64,000 nt of DNA from Peribacillus loiseleuriae (GTDB taxonomy: Bacteria > Bacillota > Bacilli > Bacillales > DSM-1321): positions 2,912,470 through 2,976,469 of the forward strand of contig NZ_LFZW01000001.1 in the NCBI RefSeq assembly GCF_001183985.1, given 5' to 3'. The position numbers were made by a program, and so were the translations under genes. Under the pieces are notes generated by a model. It did not search any database. It saw only the letters and a list, made by a program, of their open reading frames with translations, and was not told the origin of the DNA. Every line of letters starts with the position of its first letter. Position 1 is the stretch's first letter. Shown here in pieces: positions 33,548-42,484 of this stretch.

Positions 33548-34312
33548 TCAATAGTTTAATAATGCTGACATTTTATCAGCTGAATTTATCACTGTTTTTG
33601 AAAGACTTATGATTGTTTCTTCCGAAAATTTTTGACTTATTCCTAGGATGCTAACTGATCCTACTATTTTTCCAGACTTCGAGAATATGGGTGCAGCTAC
33701 TGCACTAATTCCTAAATCTAACTCCCCATGACTAACAGCAAATCCATTCTTTTTTATTTGTTTTAATTCCTGTTCAAGTATCACTTTTGAAACAATTGTA
33801 GAATCAGTAAATTTCTCCAAAACCTCTTCACTCATAATCCTGGCTATTTTAGCTTGAGGAATAAAAGCCAATACCGCTTTTCCAGAAGCAGCTGCATGTA
33901 AAGGTGAATATCTGCCAATAATATGGGTGACATGTACAGATTTGGGACTATCTATTTTATCAATGCACTCCACTTTTTCGTCCACAAGAGCCGAAAGAGT
34001 TACCGTCTCTGAACATTGACTCGATAATTTTTCCAATTCCGGTCGCAATGTGCGTTGCAGAGCTTCATTTTTATCAAATCGATCCACAATAATATTAAAT
34101 TCCTCAGGACGCAAACCGTAATCACCATTATCTTGTTGAAAGACGAATCCTCTTCTTTGTAGTGTTTTTAATATTCTGAATAAAGTTGATTTATTTATCT
34201 TCATTATTTTAGATAATTCACCAATTGATATTGGTCTATTAATAATCGATAAATGTGATATAACTTGTAATCCTTTATCTAAGGTTAATAAAATATCTGA
34301 ACTTTTATTCAT
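33548..34312 (-). CDS. IclR family regulator 2 (between AroM and the amidase)
   Basis: 254 aa. HTH at 8-65 (LDKGLQVISHLSI, SIGELSKIMKINKSTLFRILKTLQRRGFV), effector domain about 85-250 (VECIDKIDSPKSVHV, HAAASGKAVLAFI, ISAVAAPIFSKSGKIVGSVSI). It overlaps the AroM gene by 8 nt and precedes the amidase by 12 nt. It is only distantly similar to IclR 1, and the palindrome in its own promoter has a different sequence, so the two regulators should not share sites. Confidence 0.87.
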   Translation of the reverse strand: MNKSSDILLTLDKGLQVISHLSIINRPISIGELSKIMKINKSTLFRILKTLQRRGFVFQQDNGDYGLRPEEFNIIVDRFDKNEALQRTLRPELEKLSSQCSETVTLSALVDEKVECIDKIDSPKSVHVTHIIGRYSPLHAAASGKAVLAFIPQAKIARIMSEEVLEKFTDSTIVSKVILEQELKQIKKNGFAVSHGELDLGISAVAAPIFSKSGKIVGSVSILGISQKFSEETIISLSKTVINSADKMSALLNY

Positions 34313-34955
34313 TCATAACATCCTTCACTTTTTGAACAACTAGATGTTGAGCGTTATAGCAAGTGCATTGTCGTTTTTTTTCAATTTTTTCTACTAGTTC
34401 ATAGTCATACCCATAGCAATCCAAAATTACATGATTTGGATGATGCAAATCAATCTCTCTGATTATTTCATCAAGTACAGTTTCAGATTTGGGATGAACA
34501 GGTACAATATGTTTATTCCCCTCTACACTTGCCCATTTTATTTTTGCTGATCCAACCTGTTCTTTTATAGGGACAAATATAATCGTTGTATCACAGCTTT
34601 TTATTTTTCCTACTTTTCTCTTTATCTCTCTAATCGGATAAATTATTTTCGTCCTATTAGATGTACATGTAAACTCACTCATACATAGTACTGCAATAGC
34701 ATCAGAACAATTCTCATATTCTTTTATTACATTCTCAACTTTTTGCTCTATTATTTCATGGATAATATTCGCCATTCCATTATTCAACACAACGAATAAT
34801 TTTTCTTCTCCTGGCTGTTTTTTTAACATATCTATTTCATTTTGAGAAACATCATCAAGTGCACCAACTAGTTGAAAGTCACTTACTCCCCCTATTTTAA
34901 ACGCTTTCAATAAATCTTCTCTTGGAGTCTGACCAATTGTTATTAACGTAATCAT
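34305..34955 (-). CDS. AroM family protein (Asp/Glu racemase superfamily fold)
   Basis: 216 aa. The N-terminus MITLITIGQTPREDL and the segment HVILDCYGYD are hallmarks of AroM proteins, whose function is unknown. AroM belongs with the Asp/Glu/hydantoin racemase superfamily as far as I know; those enzymes use two cysteines. Here Cys91 (AVLCMSEFTC) and Cys180 (ILDCYGYD) lie at about the expected separation. It is first gene of the operon with an IclR regulator and an amidase, next to a cyclic amidohydrolase, i.e. in the place a hydantoin or allantoin racemase would occupy. Racemase activity is inference. Ribosome site ggagggat. Confidence 0.75.
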   Translation of the reverse strand: MITLITIGQTPREDLLKAFKIGGVSDFQLVGALDDVSQNEIDMLKKQPGEEKLFVVLNNGMANIIHEIIEQKVENVIKEYENCSDAIAVLCMSEFTCTSNRTKIIYPIREIKRKVGKIKSCDTTIIFVPIKEQVGSAKIKWASVEGNKHIVPVHPKSETVLDEIIREIDLHHPNHVILDCYGYDYELVEKIEKKRQCTCYNAQHLVVQKVKDVMNE

Positions 34956-34982
34956 CCTATCCCTCCAATATTAATTATCGTT

Positions 34983-35014
34983 TCTATTATAGAAATACTA
35001 ATTTCTATAATAGA
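34983..35014. promoter_or_regulatory. IclR 2 operator palindrome
   Basis: ctattatagaaat and atttctataatag (34984-34996 and 35001-35013), a perfect 13-bp inverted repeat with a 4-nt centre and one further pair outside. It begins just downstream of the -10 hexamer, so a bound repressor would block initiation. Confidence 0.65.
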
Positions 35015-35024
35015 TATATTAGAA

Positions 35025-35053
35025 ATTTTACCTAACGGAAATTACATTGTCAA
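35025..35053 (-). promoter_or_regulatory. Promoter of the AroM-IclR-amidase operon
   Basis: Minus strand TTGACA (35053-35048), 17-nt spacer, TAAAAT (35030-35025). A near-consensus sigma-A promoter about 70 nt before the AroM start. Confidence 0.7.
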
Positions 35054-35157
35054 TTTACTCACTGAAAATAAAAAATACTGAAACCCCTAATAAAGCCCGA
35101 GATCTCAGTAATTGGATATTCAAAACATCGCGAAAAGGAAACTAAATTTAATTATAA

Positions 35158-35211
35158 GGCTATGTTAAACAATATTGTTGTTAAAAATCAACAGCGTTAT
35201 ATAACACAGCC
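35158..35211. mobile_element. 54-bp MITE with 8-bp target duplication, copy 1
   Basis: Ends ggctatgtta and taacacagcc form a terminal inverted repeat (9 of 10). It is flanked by the perfect 8-bp direct repeat aattataa (35150-35157 and 35212-35219). The exact reverse complement of all 54 bp is present at 46762-46815. It has no coding capacity, so it must be mobilised in trans; 8-bp duplications occur in families such as IS1595, ISL3 and IS256. Confidence 0.85.
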
Positions 35212-35402
35212 AATTATAAAGTACTACACGATTTCACAATGAAATCCATTAGCAGATTTACTACACCGTTATATGATAGCATCATTTATTTCAGAATAAC
35301 GATTACTTATTCGAATTCCGATGAAAAAAAGTCTGAACCACTCTCCACCCAACAAAAAATTGGTTACAAGAATTGGTTCTGACCGTTTAATAGATTGACG
35401 TT

Positions 35403-37655
35403 TCACTTAATTAAAAAATCCTCCTTTGAGTTTCCGATAAAATACAAGCGATGTAGCGGCCTTGTCATAACTACATAAAGCAGTTTAATGTCCAGTTCAC
35501 GGTCACGCTCATATCTTTCGTTCAAGGAAATGGCGAACACACCATCAAACTCAAGTCCTTTAGCGAGATATGAAGGCAAGATGACCAACTGCTCCTTAGG
35601 AATAGAGGCTTGTTCTTCAAGCAAGCAAACAGATGAATCTAACTCACTCAGAATTTTGTATACTTCACGACAATCAGCCATTGTTTTCGCAATCACGGCA
35701 AATGTCCGCAATCCTTGCTCTTTCAATTTAGTAGTCCGCTCAAGTAGTTCTTTGCCCCATCTGTCATCCTCTATTTTTATAAACAACGGTTGTTCACCAT
35801 GCCTAACAACAGGCTCTACTTGAGGAAAACGATAAGGCAATAAATCCAATAGTTTATTTGCTTCATTCATAATTTCCACCGTTGTTCGATAGCTTTTTTG
35901 AAGTTCAGTGTAGGTAGCCCTTGGAAATATGCTCCGATGGACTTCATCCCATTCCTCTAGTCCACGATACGAGTGAATACCTTGTGCAAGATCTCCGACG
36001 AGTGTAAACATATCTGTGTCAGAAGCGGTCTTTAACGATTGCAACTGCATAAAACTATAATCTTGAGCTTCATCGATGACAATATTCTTCGCCCTTTTTT
36101 CTTTATCCACCCCAAATAGGTGGGAATAGAGATAAAGGATTGCTCCTAAATCTTCAAGTTCATACTGCTTTTTTCTAAAAAACTGCGATTGATACATGCA
36201 AAGTCGCTCTGCTTCATGAATGGACAGAGATCCCTTACTATATGTAACTAGCATTTCTGGCTCTGAGAACAGATCTTGATAATACTCAAAAATCGATTTT
36301 CGTTCAAATTGTTTAAAATAGTTTTTAACAGAATTGCGCACTTCTTTCGTAATTTCTGCCTGACGTTCTGCTTTTTTATCCAGACATTTCGTGACATACT
36401 CTCGACGGATGTTTGGATCGATATTTTTATATAAAGCTTTCTCTATTCGATTGTCATAGAACTTCTCTACTCGCTCAAGCATGGCTTTCTTCTTAGACTT
36501 CACTTGATTTTGCAAAATTTGTCTTAATTTATCAACCCGAGTATATACCGGCATATACCAATATTCTTCCACTAATAGTTTTTTAAATTTCTTCGCAGAA
36601 TACAATCGGTACTTATCACAATAAAAATCTTCCATTGGCGCGAATCGGTTAATAATGTCCATGATATATTGATCAAGTAGTCGTTTAAATGGCGATGAAC
36701 CCTTTAATCCAGATACCCAGATGGACTCCAAAGTCTCCTCATCATTTTTTTCAAGTAAATGAATGAGTTTTCTATCAGGAACTAGCTTCACTTCACGTTC
36801 AATTGCCACTTGTACATATTCAGAAAAGGTAAATTGTTTCGCTTTCTCAACGCCTAATTCTGGCAGCGCCTCCGAAATATAATCGATAAACAGGCGACTA
36901 GGAGCAAGAATCATCAGCTGTCTTGGATCGAATAGATCTTTGTAGTGATAAATGAAGTAAGAAATCCTATGCAGAGCAATCGTCGTCTTTCCGCTTCCCG
37001 CAGCACCTTGAACGATGATTGGTTTATTTAAGTCTGCTCGAATAATCTTGTTCTGCTCTTCCTGAATCGTTGACACAATTTCTGTCAGACGATTACTTGA
37101 ACTCTTGGAAAGTGATTCTTGAAGAAGTTCATCGGTTGTTGTTAAATCAATGTCTCGGATTTCTTCTAAATTTCCTTCCTCAATCATTAATTGCCGTTTC
37201 AACGTAATATCTCCCGAGAAATTCTCCCCTTCTGCTTCATATGTTACCGGTCCGATTCTTCCCTCATAATAAAGGTTCGCAATCGGCGAACGCCAATCCA
37301 CGATAATTTGCTCCTGATTTTCCCGCTGATAAAGGGATGCCTTTCCAAAATAAAGGACTTCCTTTAAGCCGCTTTCATCTCTTGAGAAGTCGACCCGAGC
37401 AAAATACGGTTTTCTTTTTGCTTTACTTAAGTTTTCCAACTCAGCTTTCGACATGTCAAAAAAATTGGCCGTCGTTAGTAATTCTGCATACCTTCCCGAC
37501 TCTTGCCAATCTTCATCTCCAAATGTCTCTTGCATAATTTTTTTAAATTGATCTTTACTCGTCCTAGCGGTCTTAACGACCACATCGATATACCGCTTCG
37601 TAAATTCTAATCTATCTTGTTCTTGTTTCAGATCCGGATGCTGCTTCGATGTCAT
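35403..37655 (-). CDS. helD: HelD, UvrD-like helicase that recycles RNA polymerase
   Basis: 750 aa superfamily 1 ATPase. N-terminal coiled-coil arm (about 1-70), then 1A core with Walker A QGAAGSGKTTIALHR (about residue 220), DEAQDYSFMQLQSL (motif II), GDLAQGIHSYRG (motif III), SYRTTVEIM (motif IV) and VVMTRPLHRLYFIG (motif VI). An insertion of about 200 residues after residue 290 corresponds to the HelD-specific domain. HelD binds RNA polymerase and displaces nucleic acid. Ribosome site aaggag 6 nt before ATG. It splits the ureide and puc blocks. Confidence 0.9.
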   Translation of the reverse strand: MTSKQHPDLKQEQDRLEFTKRYIDVVVKTARTSKDQFKKIMQETFGDEDWQESGRYAELLTTANFFDMSKAELENLSKAKRKPYFARVDFSRDESGLKEVLYFGKASLYQRENQEQIIVDWRSPIANLYYEGRIGPVTYEAEGENFSGDITLKRQLMIEEGNLEEIRDIDLTTTDELLQESLSKSSSNRLTEIVSTIQEEQNKIIRADLNKPIIVQGAAGSGKTTIALHRISYFIYHYKDLFDPRQLMILAPSRLFIDYISEALPELGVEKAKQFTFSEYVQVAIEREVKLVPDRKLIHLLEKNDEETLESIWVSGLKGSSPFKRLLDQYIMDIINRFAPMEDFYCDKYRLYSAKKFKKLLVEEYWYMPVYTRVDKLRQILQNQVKSKKKAMLERVEKFYDNRIEKALYKNIDPNIRREYVTKCLDKKAERQAEITKEVRNSVKNYFKQFERKSIFEYYQDLFSEPEMLVTYSKGSLSIHEAERLCMYQSQFFRKKQYELEDLGAILYLYSHLFGVDKEKRAKNIVIDEAQDYSFMQLQSLKTASDTDMFTLVGDLAQGIHSYRGLEEWDEVHRSIFPRATYTELQKSYRTTVEIMNEANKLLDLLPYRFPQVEPVVRHGEQPLFIKIEDDRWGKELLERTTKLKEQGLRTFAVIAKTMADCREVYKILSELDSSVCLLEEQASIPKEQLVILPSYLAKGLEFDGVFAISLNERYERDRELDIKLLYVVMTRPLHRLYFIGNSKEDFLIK

Positions 37656-37715
37656 TGTGTTCTCCTTTCATCTCTTGAAATAAACGTCTTGACAATCGTT
37701 TGCAGCGGTGAAATG

Positions 37716-37850
37716 GATATTAATATTATCAGAAAAATCCGTCGAACGCAAGAAGAAAGCAGTTTCATAAGAATCGTGATGAAGTTTCTAAAAAAGATCG
37801 AAAGTATTTACCGATCTAACCTACTTCCAGCTAGTTATCGCTATGAATGA
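37716..37850 (+). CDS. Candidate 44-45-aa basic protein
   Basis: A frame divergent from helD reads MDINIIRKIRRTQEESSF, IRIVMKFLKKIESIYRSN, LLPASYRYE. It looks protein-like (amphipathic, basic) but the ribosome site is weak (ggtga just before the ATG). I do not recognise it; it may be a gene remnant. The rest of the 37656-37987 gap has nothing I can name. Confidence 0.3.
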   Translation, partial: DINIIRKIRRTQEESSFIRIVMKFLKKIESIYRSNLLPASYRYE

Positions 37851-37987
37851 ACCAAAAAACACCACATAGTCAAGTTGTTATGAAGCTAGTACTTACGGAG
37901 ACTTTTCTTTATTATGATCATTTCATCAAGTTACCATTTTCGAAATAGTGCATTTGATACATTATGCTTCCAAAGTTCAATCTTTGT

Positions 37988-38443
37988 TCATTTCTTCTCT
38001 AAAACAGATTTAACCGCCTTTTCGATTTCAGCATAGCCTGTGCAGCGACAAATATTTGATTCTAGCCACTCTTTTATCGTTTCATCATCAGCATCTGGAT
38101 GCTTTAGGATGAGCGAATGACAGTTCATAATAAAACCAGGCGTACAGTAGCCACACTGAAACGCAAAGTTCTCAATAAAAGCCTGCTGAATAGATGTGTT
38201 TTTCAAACCCTCTATGGTCGTTACATTTTTCCCAACGGCTTCGATCGCGAGCATCAAACACGATTTCATTGGCCAACCGTCAACATTCACCGTACATGCC
38301 CCACAGTCGCCATTCAAGCATCCCGGTTTTGCCCCAGTCAAACCTAGCTTTCCTCTTATTGCATATAATAACGTATCTGCGAACCTGACTGTCACCGTGC
38401 GAAGAGTCCCGTTTACATGTAAATCAATGATTTGCATTTTCAT
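37988..38443 (-). CDS. pucE: Xanthine dehydrogenase, 2Fe-2S subunit (PucE-like)
   Basis: 151 aa. Electron-transfer subunit with two [2Fe-2S] clusters. The first binds CLNGDCGACTVNVDG plus a later Cys (about residues 40-60), the second CGYCTPGFIMNC and CRCTGY (about 98-140), in the order standard for molybdenum hydroxylases. I set the start at MKMQIIDLHVNG, behind gaggggc; an in-frame ATG upstream would add MRGAIS. Last gene of the puc operon, 166 nt after pucC. Confidence 0.9.
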   Translation of the reverse strand: MKMQIIDLHVNGTLRTVTVRFADTLLYAIRGKLGLTGAKPGCLNGDCGACTVNVDGWPMKSCLMLAIEAVGKNVTTIEGLKNTSIQQAFIENFAFQCGYCTPGFIMNCHSLILKHPDADDETIKEWLESNICRCTGYAEIEKAVKSVLEKK

Positions 38444-38609
38444 ACTTATTGCCCCTCTCATAAAACGAGTTAGCGATTAGAAACAGGCTAGCGGGGTTCT
38501 CCCCAACCAATTGATTACTTGGGCGACCGCTTTTACTAGGCAGTAAACTCATCGACATAACAGATGAATTTCTGTCAAAAAGGGTTGAGGCTTCGTAAAA
38601 ACAGTAAAC

Positions 38610-39446
38610 TCAAAAACTAGCATCCAATCCCTCTAAAACATCATGTAATAAATTCCGCAACACAAAAAGTCTGTAATCTGAAGAGCCTTCCACATCGTTT
38701 AAGATCGGTCTTGGTAATTCTGCTAAAGCAGCGTCAACTCGATCATTAATCGGCCATTCCCGGTTATTTAACGAGTCCTCCAGCTTTTTGGACCGAAACG
38801 GAAACGGACATAGACCACTCAAGGCAACACGCACTTCTTCCCCCATTTTTAAAGCTGCGACTGTGATTAATGGATAGCCTGTATCCCATTGCTGGCGCCG
38901 TTTTATACTGATATATGGTGCTTCAATAAACCTCTTATCTGTTGCGAGTTGAACAAGGAACTCGCCATTTTTCAATTGAAGTTGTTCTTTGAAAATATCA
39001 TTGATTGGTACCACTTTCATACCTTCAGAGCCGACAATCATCACTTGGCTGTCCGCTAGTAAAAACGGAAGTACAGTCTCGCGATAAAAAATTTGCGCAC
39101 AGATATTGCCACCAAGGGTAATTTTTCCGCGGGAAGTATGATCGGCCACTTCACTCGCTGTTTTTGTTAATAACGGAAACAGGTTGGTTTCTTCAATTTT
39201 TGTAAGAGTTAAAGTACTCCCATAAACAAGGTGATCTCCCTCAAACTTCATGACCTTGCATTCGGTGATTTCTTTCAGATCAATCACCGCTTCCGTATAA
39301 GCAAGATTTATTCTTCCAAGCGTAATTAATTCCGTTCCTCCCGAAATAAACATCGGTTTTTTTTCTTTTTTATCCAATGATTGATAGAGTGCTACCGCTT
39401 CATTTAATTTTGTTGGCTTATAATAATCAAAATCAAACGGTAGCAT
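38610..39446 (-). CDS. pucC: Xanthine dehydrogenase, FAD-binding subunit (PucC-like)
   Basis: 278 aa. FAD_binding_5 domain with the flavin motifs MFISGGTELITLGR (about residue 35) and SRGKITLGGNI (about 107), then the CO_dh_flav_C-type domain (ALSGLCPFPFRSKKLE). It passes electrons from the iron-sulphur subunit to the acceptor. It overlaps the pucD stop by 14 nt, so translation is coupled. Confidence 0.88.
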   Translation of the reverse strand: MLPFDFDYYKPTKLNEAVALYQSLDKKEKKPMFISGGTELITLGRINLAYTEAVIDLKEITECKVMKFEGDHLVYGSTLTLTKIEETNLFPLLTKTASEVADHTSRGKITLGGNICAQIFYRETVLPFLLADSQVMIVGSEGMKVVPINDIFKEQLQLKNGEFLVQLATDKRFIEAPYISIKRRQQWDTGYPLITVAALKMGEEVRVALSGLCPFPFRSKKLEDSLNNREWPINDRVDAALAELPRPILNDVEGSSDYRLFVLRNLLHDVLEGLDASF

Positions 39447-41760
39447 TACCTGATCCCCCCTTTGTTTTCCAAATTAATTCTGGAATAAGAGGTAGACGAT
39501 GAAGCGAAACGCCACTAGCGACAGACAGGGCATTTCCAAGTGCAGCAGGCATTCCAAGTACCCCGTGCTCGCCAACACCACGTGCCCCATATGGTGCTTC
39601 AAGATCAGGGGTCAGCACGAAATCCACTAAATATTCAGGATTTTCACCATAACGGAGCGGCCGGTAGGTGCGTAACTGTGGATTTAAAACCCGTCCATAC
39701 TTATCAAAATAAAACGTTTCTCGTCCTGCAAACGCCAATCCCATACTCATTGCACCCATCACCTGACCCAAAGCCGCTTTTTTATTTAACACAGTGCCAA
39801 TATCAACAACCGTCACCGCCTTCACTAATCGGTATGTATAATCACGTCGATCAAACTCCACCTCAACCCCGTACGCTGCAACCGTCCATTCTGGTCCAGG
39901 CTTCCCTGCGCCTGTTTCTGGATCCAAAAAAGAAAGATGTCGTAAAATAAAATTTCCTTTACCAATGATTTGGCCGCCGATTGAGTTTCCGTTTGGATAT
40001 TGATAGCCATAGCAAATATCTGCAAAATCAAGACCTATTGCAGGATTATCACGTAAAAACACCCGGCTTTCGGCCACTTTAAGATCTTCTTTTGGTGCCC
40101 TCAGTACAATTGAGGCCATCTCCTTCAGCTGATTGATGACATCGTCTGCAGCTTTGAGTAGAGCTCTTCCCGCCATGTATATGCCCCTACTTGCGACAGT
40201 CTTCCAATGTTCCGGTGTTGTTTGGGTATCGACTTCCATCCTAACATGAATTTTATCCACATCCATCTGTAGTCTTTCTGCAAGAATCTGAGCAAGCACG
40301 GTTTTTGTCCCCGTACCAATTTCAACGACACCTGACATAACATTAATACTTCCATCCCGATTAAATATTAAAATTACACCTGATGAGGCATTCGGTTCAA
40401 TTGTTGATGTTTTCCAGCTACAACTTATGCCTTTTACTCTTATAAAACGATCATTTATTTCCTCCATTTGTCCCTCATCCCAACGGATTAATTCTCTTAA
40501 TCTCTCTATACATTTCTGCAAGTTCCCCACATTGCTTTTATTCAAAAGCACCCTCGTTGGCGTTGTATCTCCTTGCTTAATGGCATTTCGCAAACGTAAT
40601 TCTAATGGATCAATCTGTAATTTTTCTGCTAATAAATCCATTGTTCTTTCGATAGCAAATGAGAGTTCTGAATGACTAAAGCCTCGGAAAGGGGAAGCAT
40701 AAGGATGATTTGTATACATACAGTACGAATCACACCATAAGTTTTCAATATTGTAAGGACCTGTGCAATCAACCGCTCCTGCTCTTGTTAGGTCAATTGC
40801 TTTATCGGAATAGGCTCCACCATCCCACAAATAACGGATATTAGCTATTTTGATTTTGCCTTGGCGGTCAGCACCGAATTTTATTTTTGCATCCAAACCG
40901 ATATGACATGGGGATGTTAATATATCTTCTTCTCGTGTATTTAGTATTTTCACTGGCAACCCACCAACTGCCTTCGAGCCTAAATAAGCAAGAATTTCGA
41001 GCTGTACGGATGCCTTGCCTCCAAATGCACCACCTACAAGCGGCGTTTCTACGATTATTTTCCCGATATCTTCATTGAAATAACTTGCGATTAGTTGTTT
41101 GACCATAAAAGGGGCTTGTGACGATGTCATGATTTTAATCGTTCCATCAGGTAAAATCTCTGCAGTTGAACATCGAGTCTCCATCGCCGCATGATCGGAT
41201 GGAGCAAATGAAAAGTCAGCTTCGACAGTTGTTACACTTTCAGCCCAGCCTTTTTCCATATTGCCTTTACGGATTTTAATATGTGTTGCAATATTTGTTC
41301 CTGGAACCGGGGTGGCATTTTCTTTTGTATATTCACCTAATCGTTCGTGTACTAATGGTGCATCTTTTTGAAAGGCTTGTGTCGGTGAATGAACAACTGG
41401 TAACAATTCATATTGGATTTTAATCCGGTCAGCAGCTTTTTTTGCCTGAGCCGGAGTATCAGCAACAACAAGGGCAACTGCTTCTCCATGGTAGCGCACC
41501 TTATCGACAGCAAGAGGTGGTCTGTCACGAATATCTTCGCCAGTAAGCGGAAAATGCTCGCCAGCGAGGATCGCTCGAACGCCAGACATTTTCCTCGCCT
41601 CAGTCGTATCAATTTTCATAATTTTCGCATGACCATACGGGCTAATCACGATTTTCCCTGAAAGCATCGCTCCTGAGTGATAGTCATGTGTGTATTTCGC
41701 TCTCCCTGTCACTTTATCTTGTGCTTCTTTTCGAACGATGCTTTTACCGATCACATCCAA
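39433..41760 (-). CDS. pucD: Xanthine dehydrogenase, molybdopterin subunit (PucD-like)
   Basis: 775 aa. Catalytic subunit that hydroxylates hypoxanthine and xanthine. N-terminal Ald_Xan_dh_C-type domain (DKVTGRAKYTHDYH), followed by the molybdopterin-binding domain: GGAFGGKASVQLE, PFRGFSHSELSFAIE and the active-site Glu in YGARGVGEHGVLG (about residue 740). The length is that of bacterial large subunits. The true purine specificity is inferred from the puc gene set; related nicotinate or aldehyde dehydrogenases share these motifs. Ribosome site aaggaggggg. Confidence 0.88.
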   Translation of the reverse strand: MDVIGKSIVRKEAQDKVTGRAKYTHDYHSGAMLSGKIVISPYGHAKIMKIDTTEARKMSGVRAILAGEHFPLTGEDIRDRPPLAVDKVRYHGEAVALVVADTPAQAKKAADRIKIQYELLPVVHSPTQAFQKDAPLVHERLGEYTKENATPVPGTNIATHIKIRKGNMEKGWAESVTTVEADFSFAPSDHAAMETRCSTAEILPDGTIKIMTSSQAPFMVKQLIASYFNEDIGKIIVETPLVGGAFGGKASVQLEILAYLGSKAVGGLPVKILNTREEDILTSPCHIGLDAKIKFGADRQGKIKIANIRYLWDGGAYSDKAIDLTRAGAVDCTGPYNIENLWCDSYCMYTNHPYASPFRGFSHSELSFAIERTMDLLAEKLQIDPLELRLRNAIKQGDTTPTRVLLNKSNVGNLQKCIERLRELIRWDEGQMEEINDRFIRVKGISCSWKTSTIEPNASSGVILIFNRDGSINVMSGVVEIGTGTKTVLAQILAERLQMDVDKIHVRMEVDTQTTPEHWKTVASRGIYMAGRALLKAADDVINQLKEMASIVLRAPKEDLKVAESRVFLRDNPAIGLDFADICYGYQYPNGNSIGGQIIGKGNFILRHLSFLDPETGAGKPGPEWTVAAYGVEVEFDRRDYTYRLVKAVTVVDIGTVLNKKAALGQVMGAMSMGLAFAGRETFYFDKYGRVLNPQLRTYRPLRYGENPEYLVDFVLTPDLEAPYGARGVGEHGVLGMPAALGNALSVASGVSLHRLPLIPELIWKTKGGSGNATV

Positions 41761-41869
41761 TTCCCCCCCTCCTTATCCATTTATAGTAATTAGTTGGATT
41801 CGCCGACCAAAACATTTGAATCGCTCTTAGCTCATACTAAATACCACCTGTTAGATATTTAATATCTTT

Positions 41870-42484
41870 CTATCTCAGTCGCTTCAATAAAGACTGGTAT
41901 TCTTCCTCTGTATCAATATCTAAAAAATGAATATCATTTGCGACTTCAATTTGTTTACCTTGTTCTTTTATTTCACCACGGATAATAGCCCGCGCCCCTT
42001 GATCACCAGTTAATTCCATTAACAATGGAAATAGACTCCTTGTAAATAGTACTGGTGGTTTTAACATGCCTTCATGCGAACAAGCTATATAAGAAACAAT
42101 GTGTGATGATTCAAATTTATCAACTAATTGATTAATCATCTTACTCGTCACAAATGGTTGATCTGCAAGCAAAACAATCACACCGGCCGCCCCCATTTCA
42201 TCGGCCACGCGCACACCTGCTTGAAGTGAAGCGCTTTGACCACGATCAGCTACTAAACATTCTAAATAACGCCAACTTTTATTTTTCGAAAATGGGGCCA
42301 ACCACTGGAGCGAATCTCCCTTTCGAGTAACAGCGATGTTGACATCAAGCTTTGATTCCAGTGCCGCCCTAAAAGCCATACTTCCCAACCATTGATGTTC
42401 AACTGGTAAATTAAGTTTAGATCTGCCCATTCTACTACTTTTTCCTGCTGCAAGATAAATCCCCACTAGTCCAGAATGATTCAT
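41870..42484 (-). CDS. pucB: MocA/MobA-like molybdopterin nucleotidyltransferase (PucB-like)
   Basis: 204 aa. GTP/CTP transferase motif GIYLAAGKSSRMGRSK at the N-terminus, VLLADQPFVTSKM in the middle (metal Asp). It should load a nucleotide on molybdopterin for the hydroxylase. It overlaps the pucA stop by ATGA. No general mobA lies in the window, so this may be the dedicated enzyme of the locus. Confidence 0.85.
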   Translation of the reverse strand: MNHSGLVGIYLAAGKSSRMGRSKLNLPVEHQWLGSMAFRAALESKLDVNIAVTRKGDSLQWLAPFSKNKSWRYLECLVADRGQSASLQAGVRVADEMGAAGVIVLLADQPFVTSKMINQLVDKFESSHIVSYIACSHEGMLKPPVLFTRSLFPLLMELTGDQGARAIIRGEIKEQGKQIEVANDIHFLDIDTEEEYQSLLKRLR

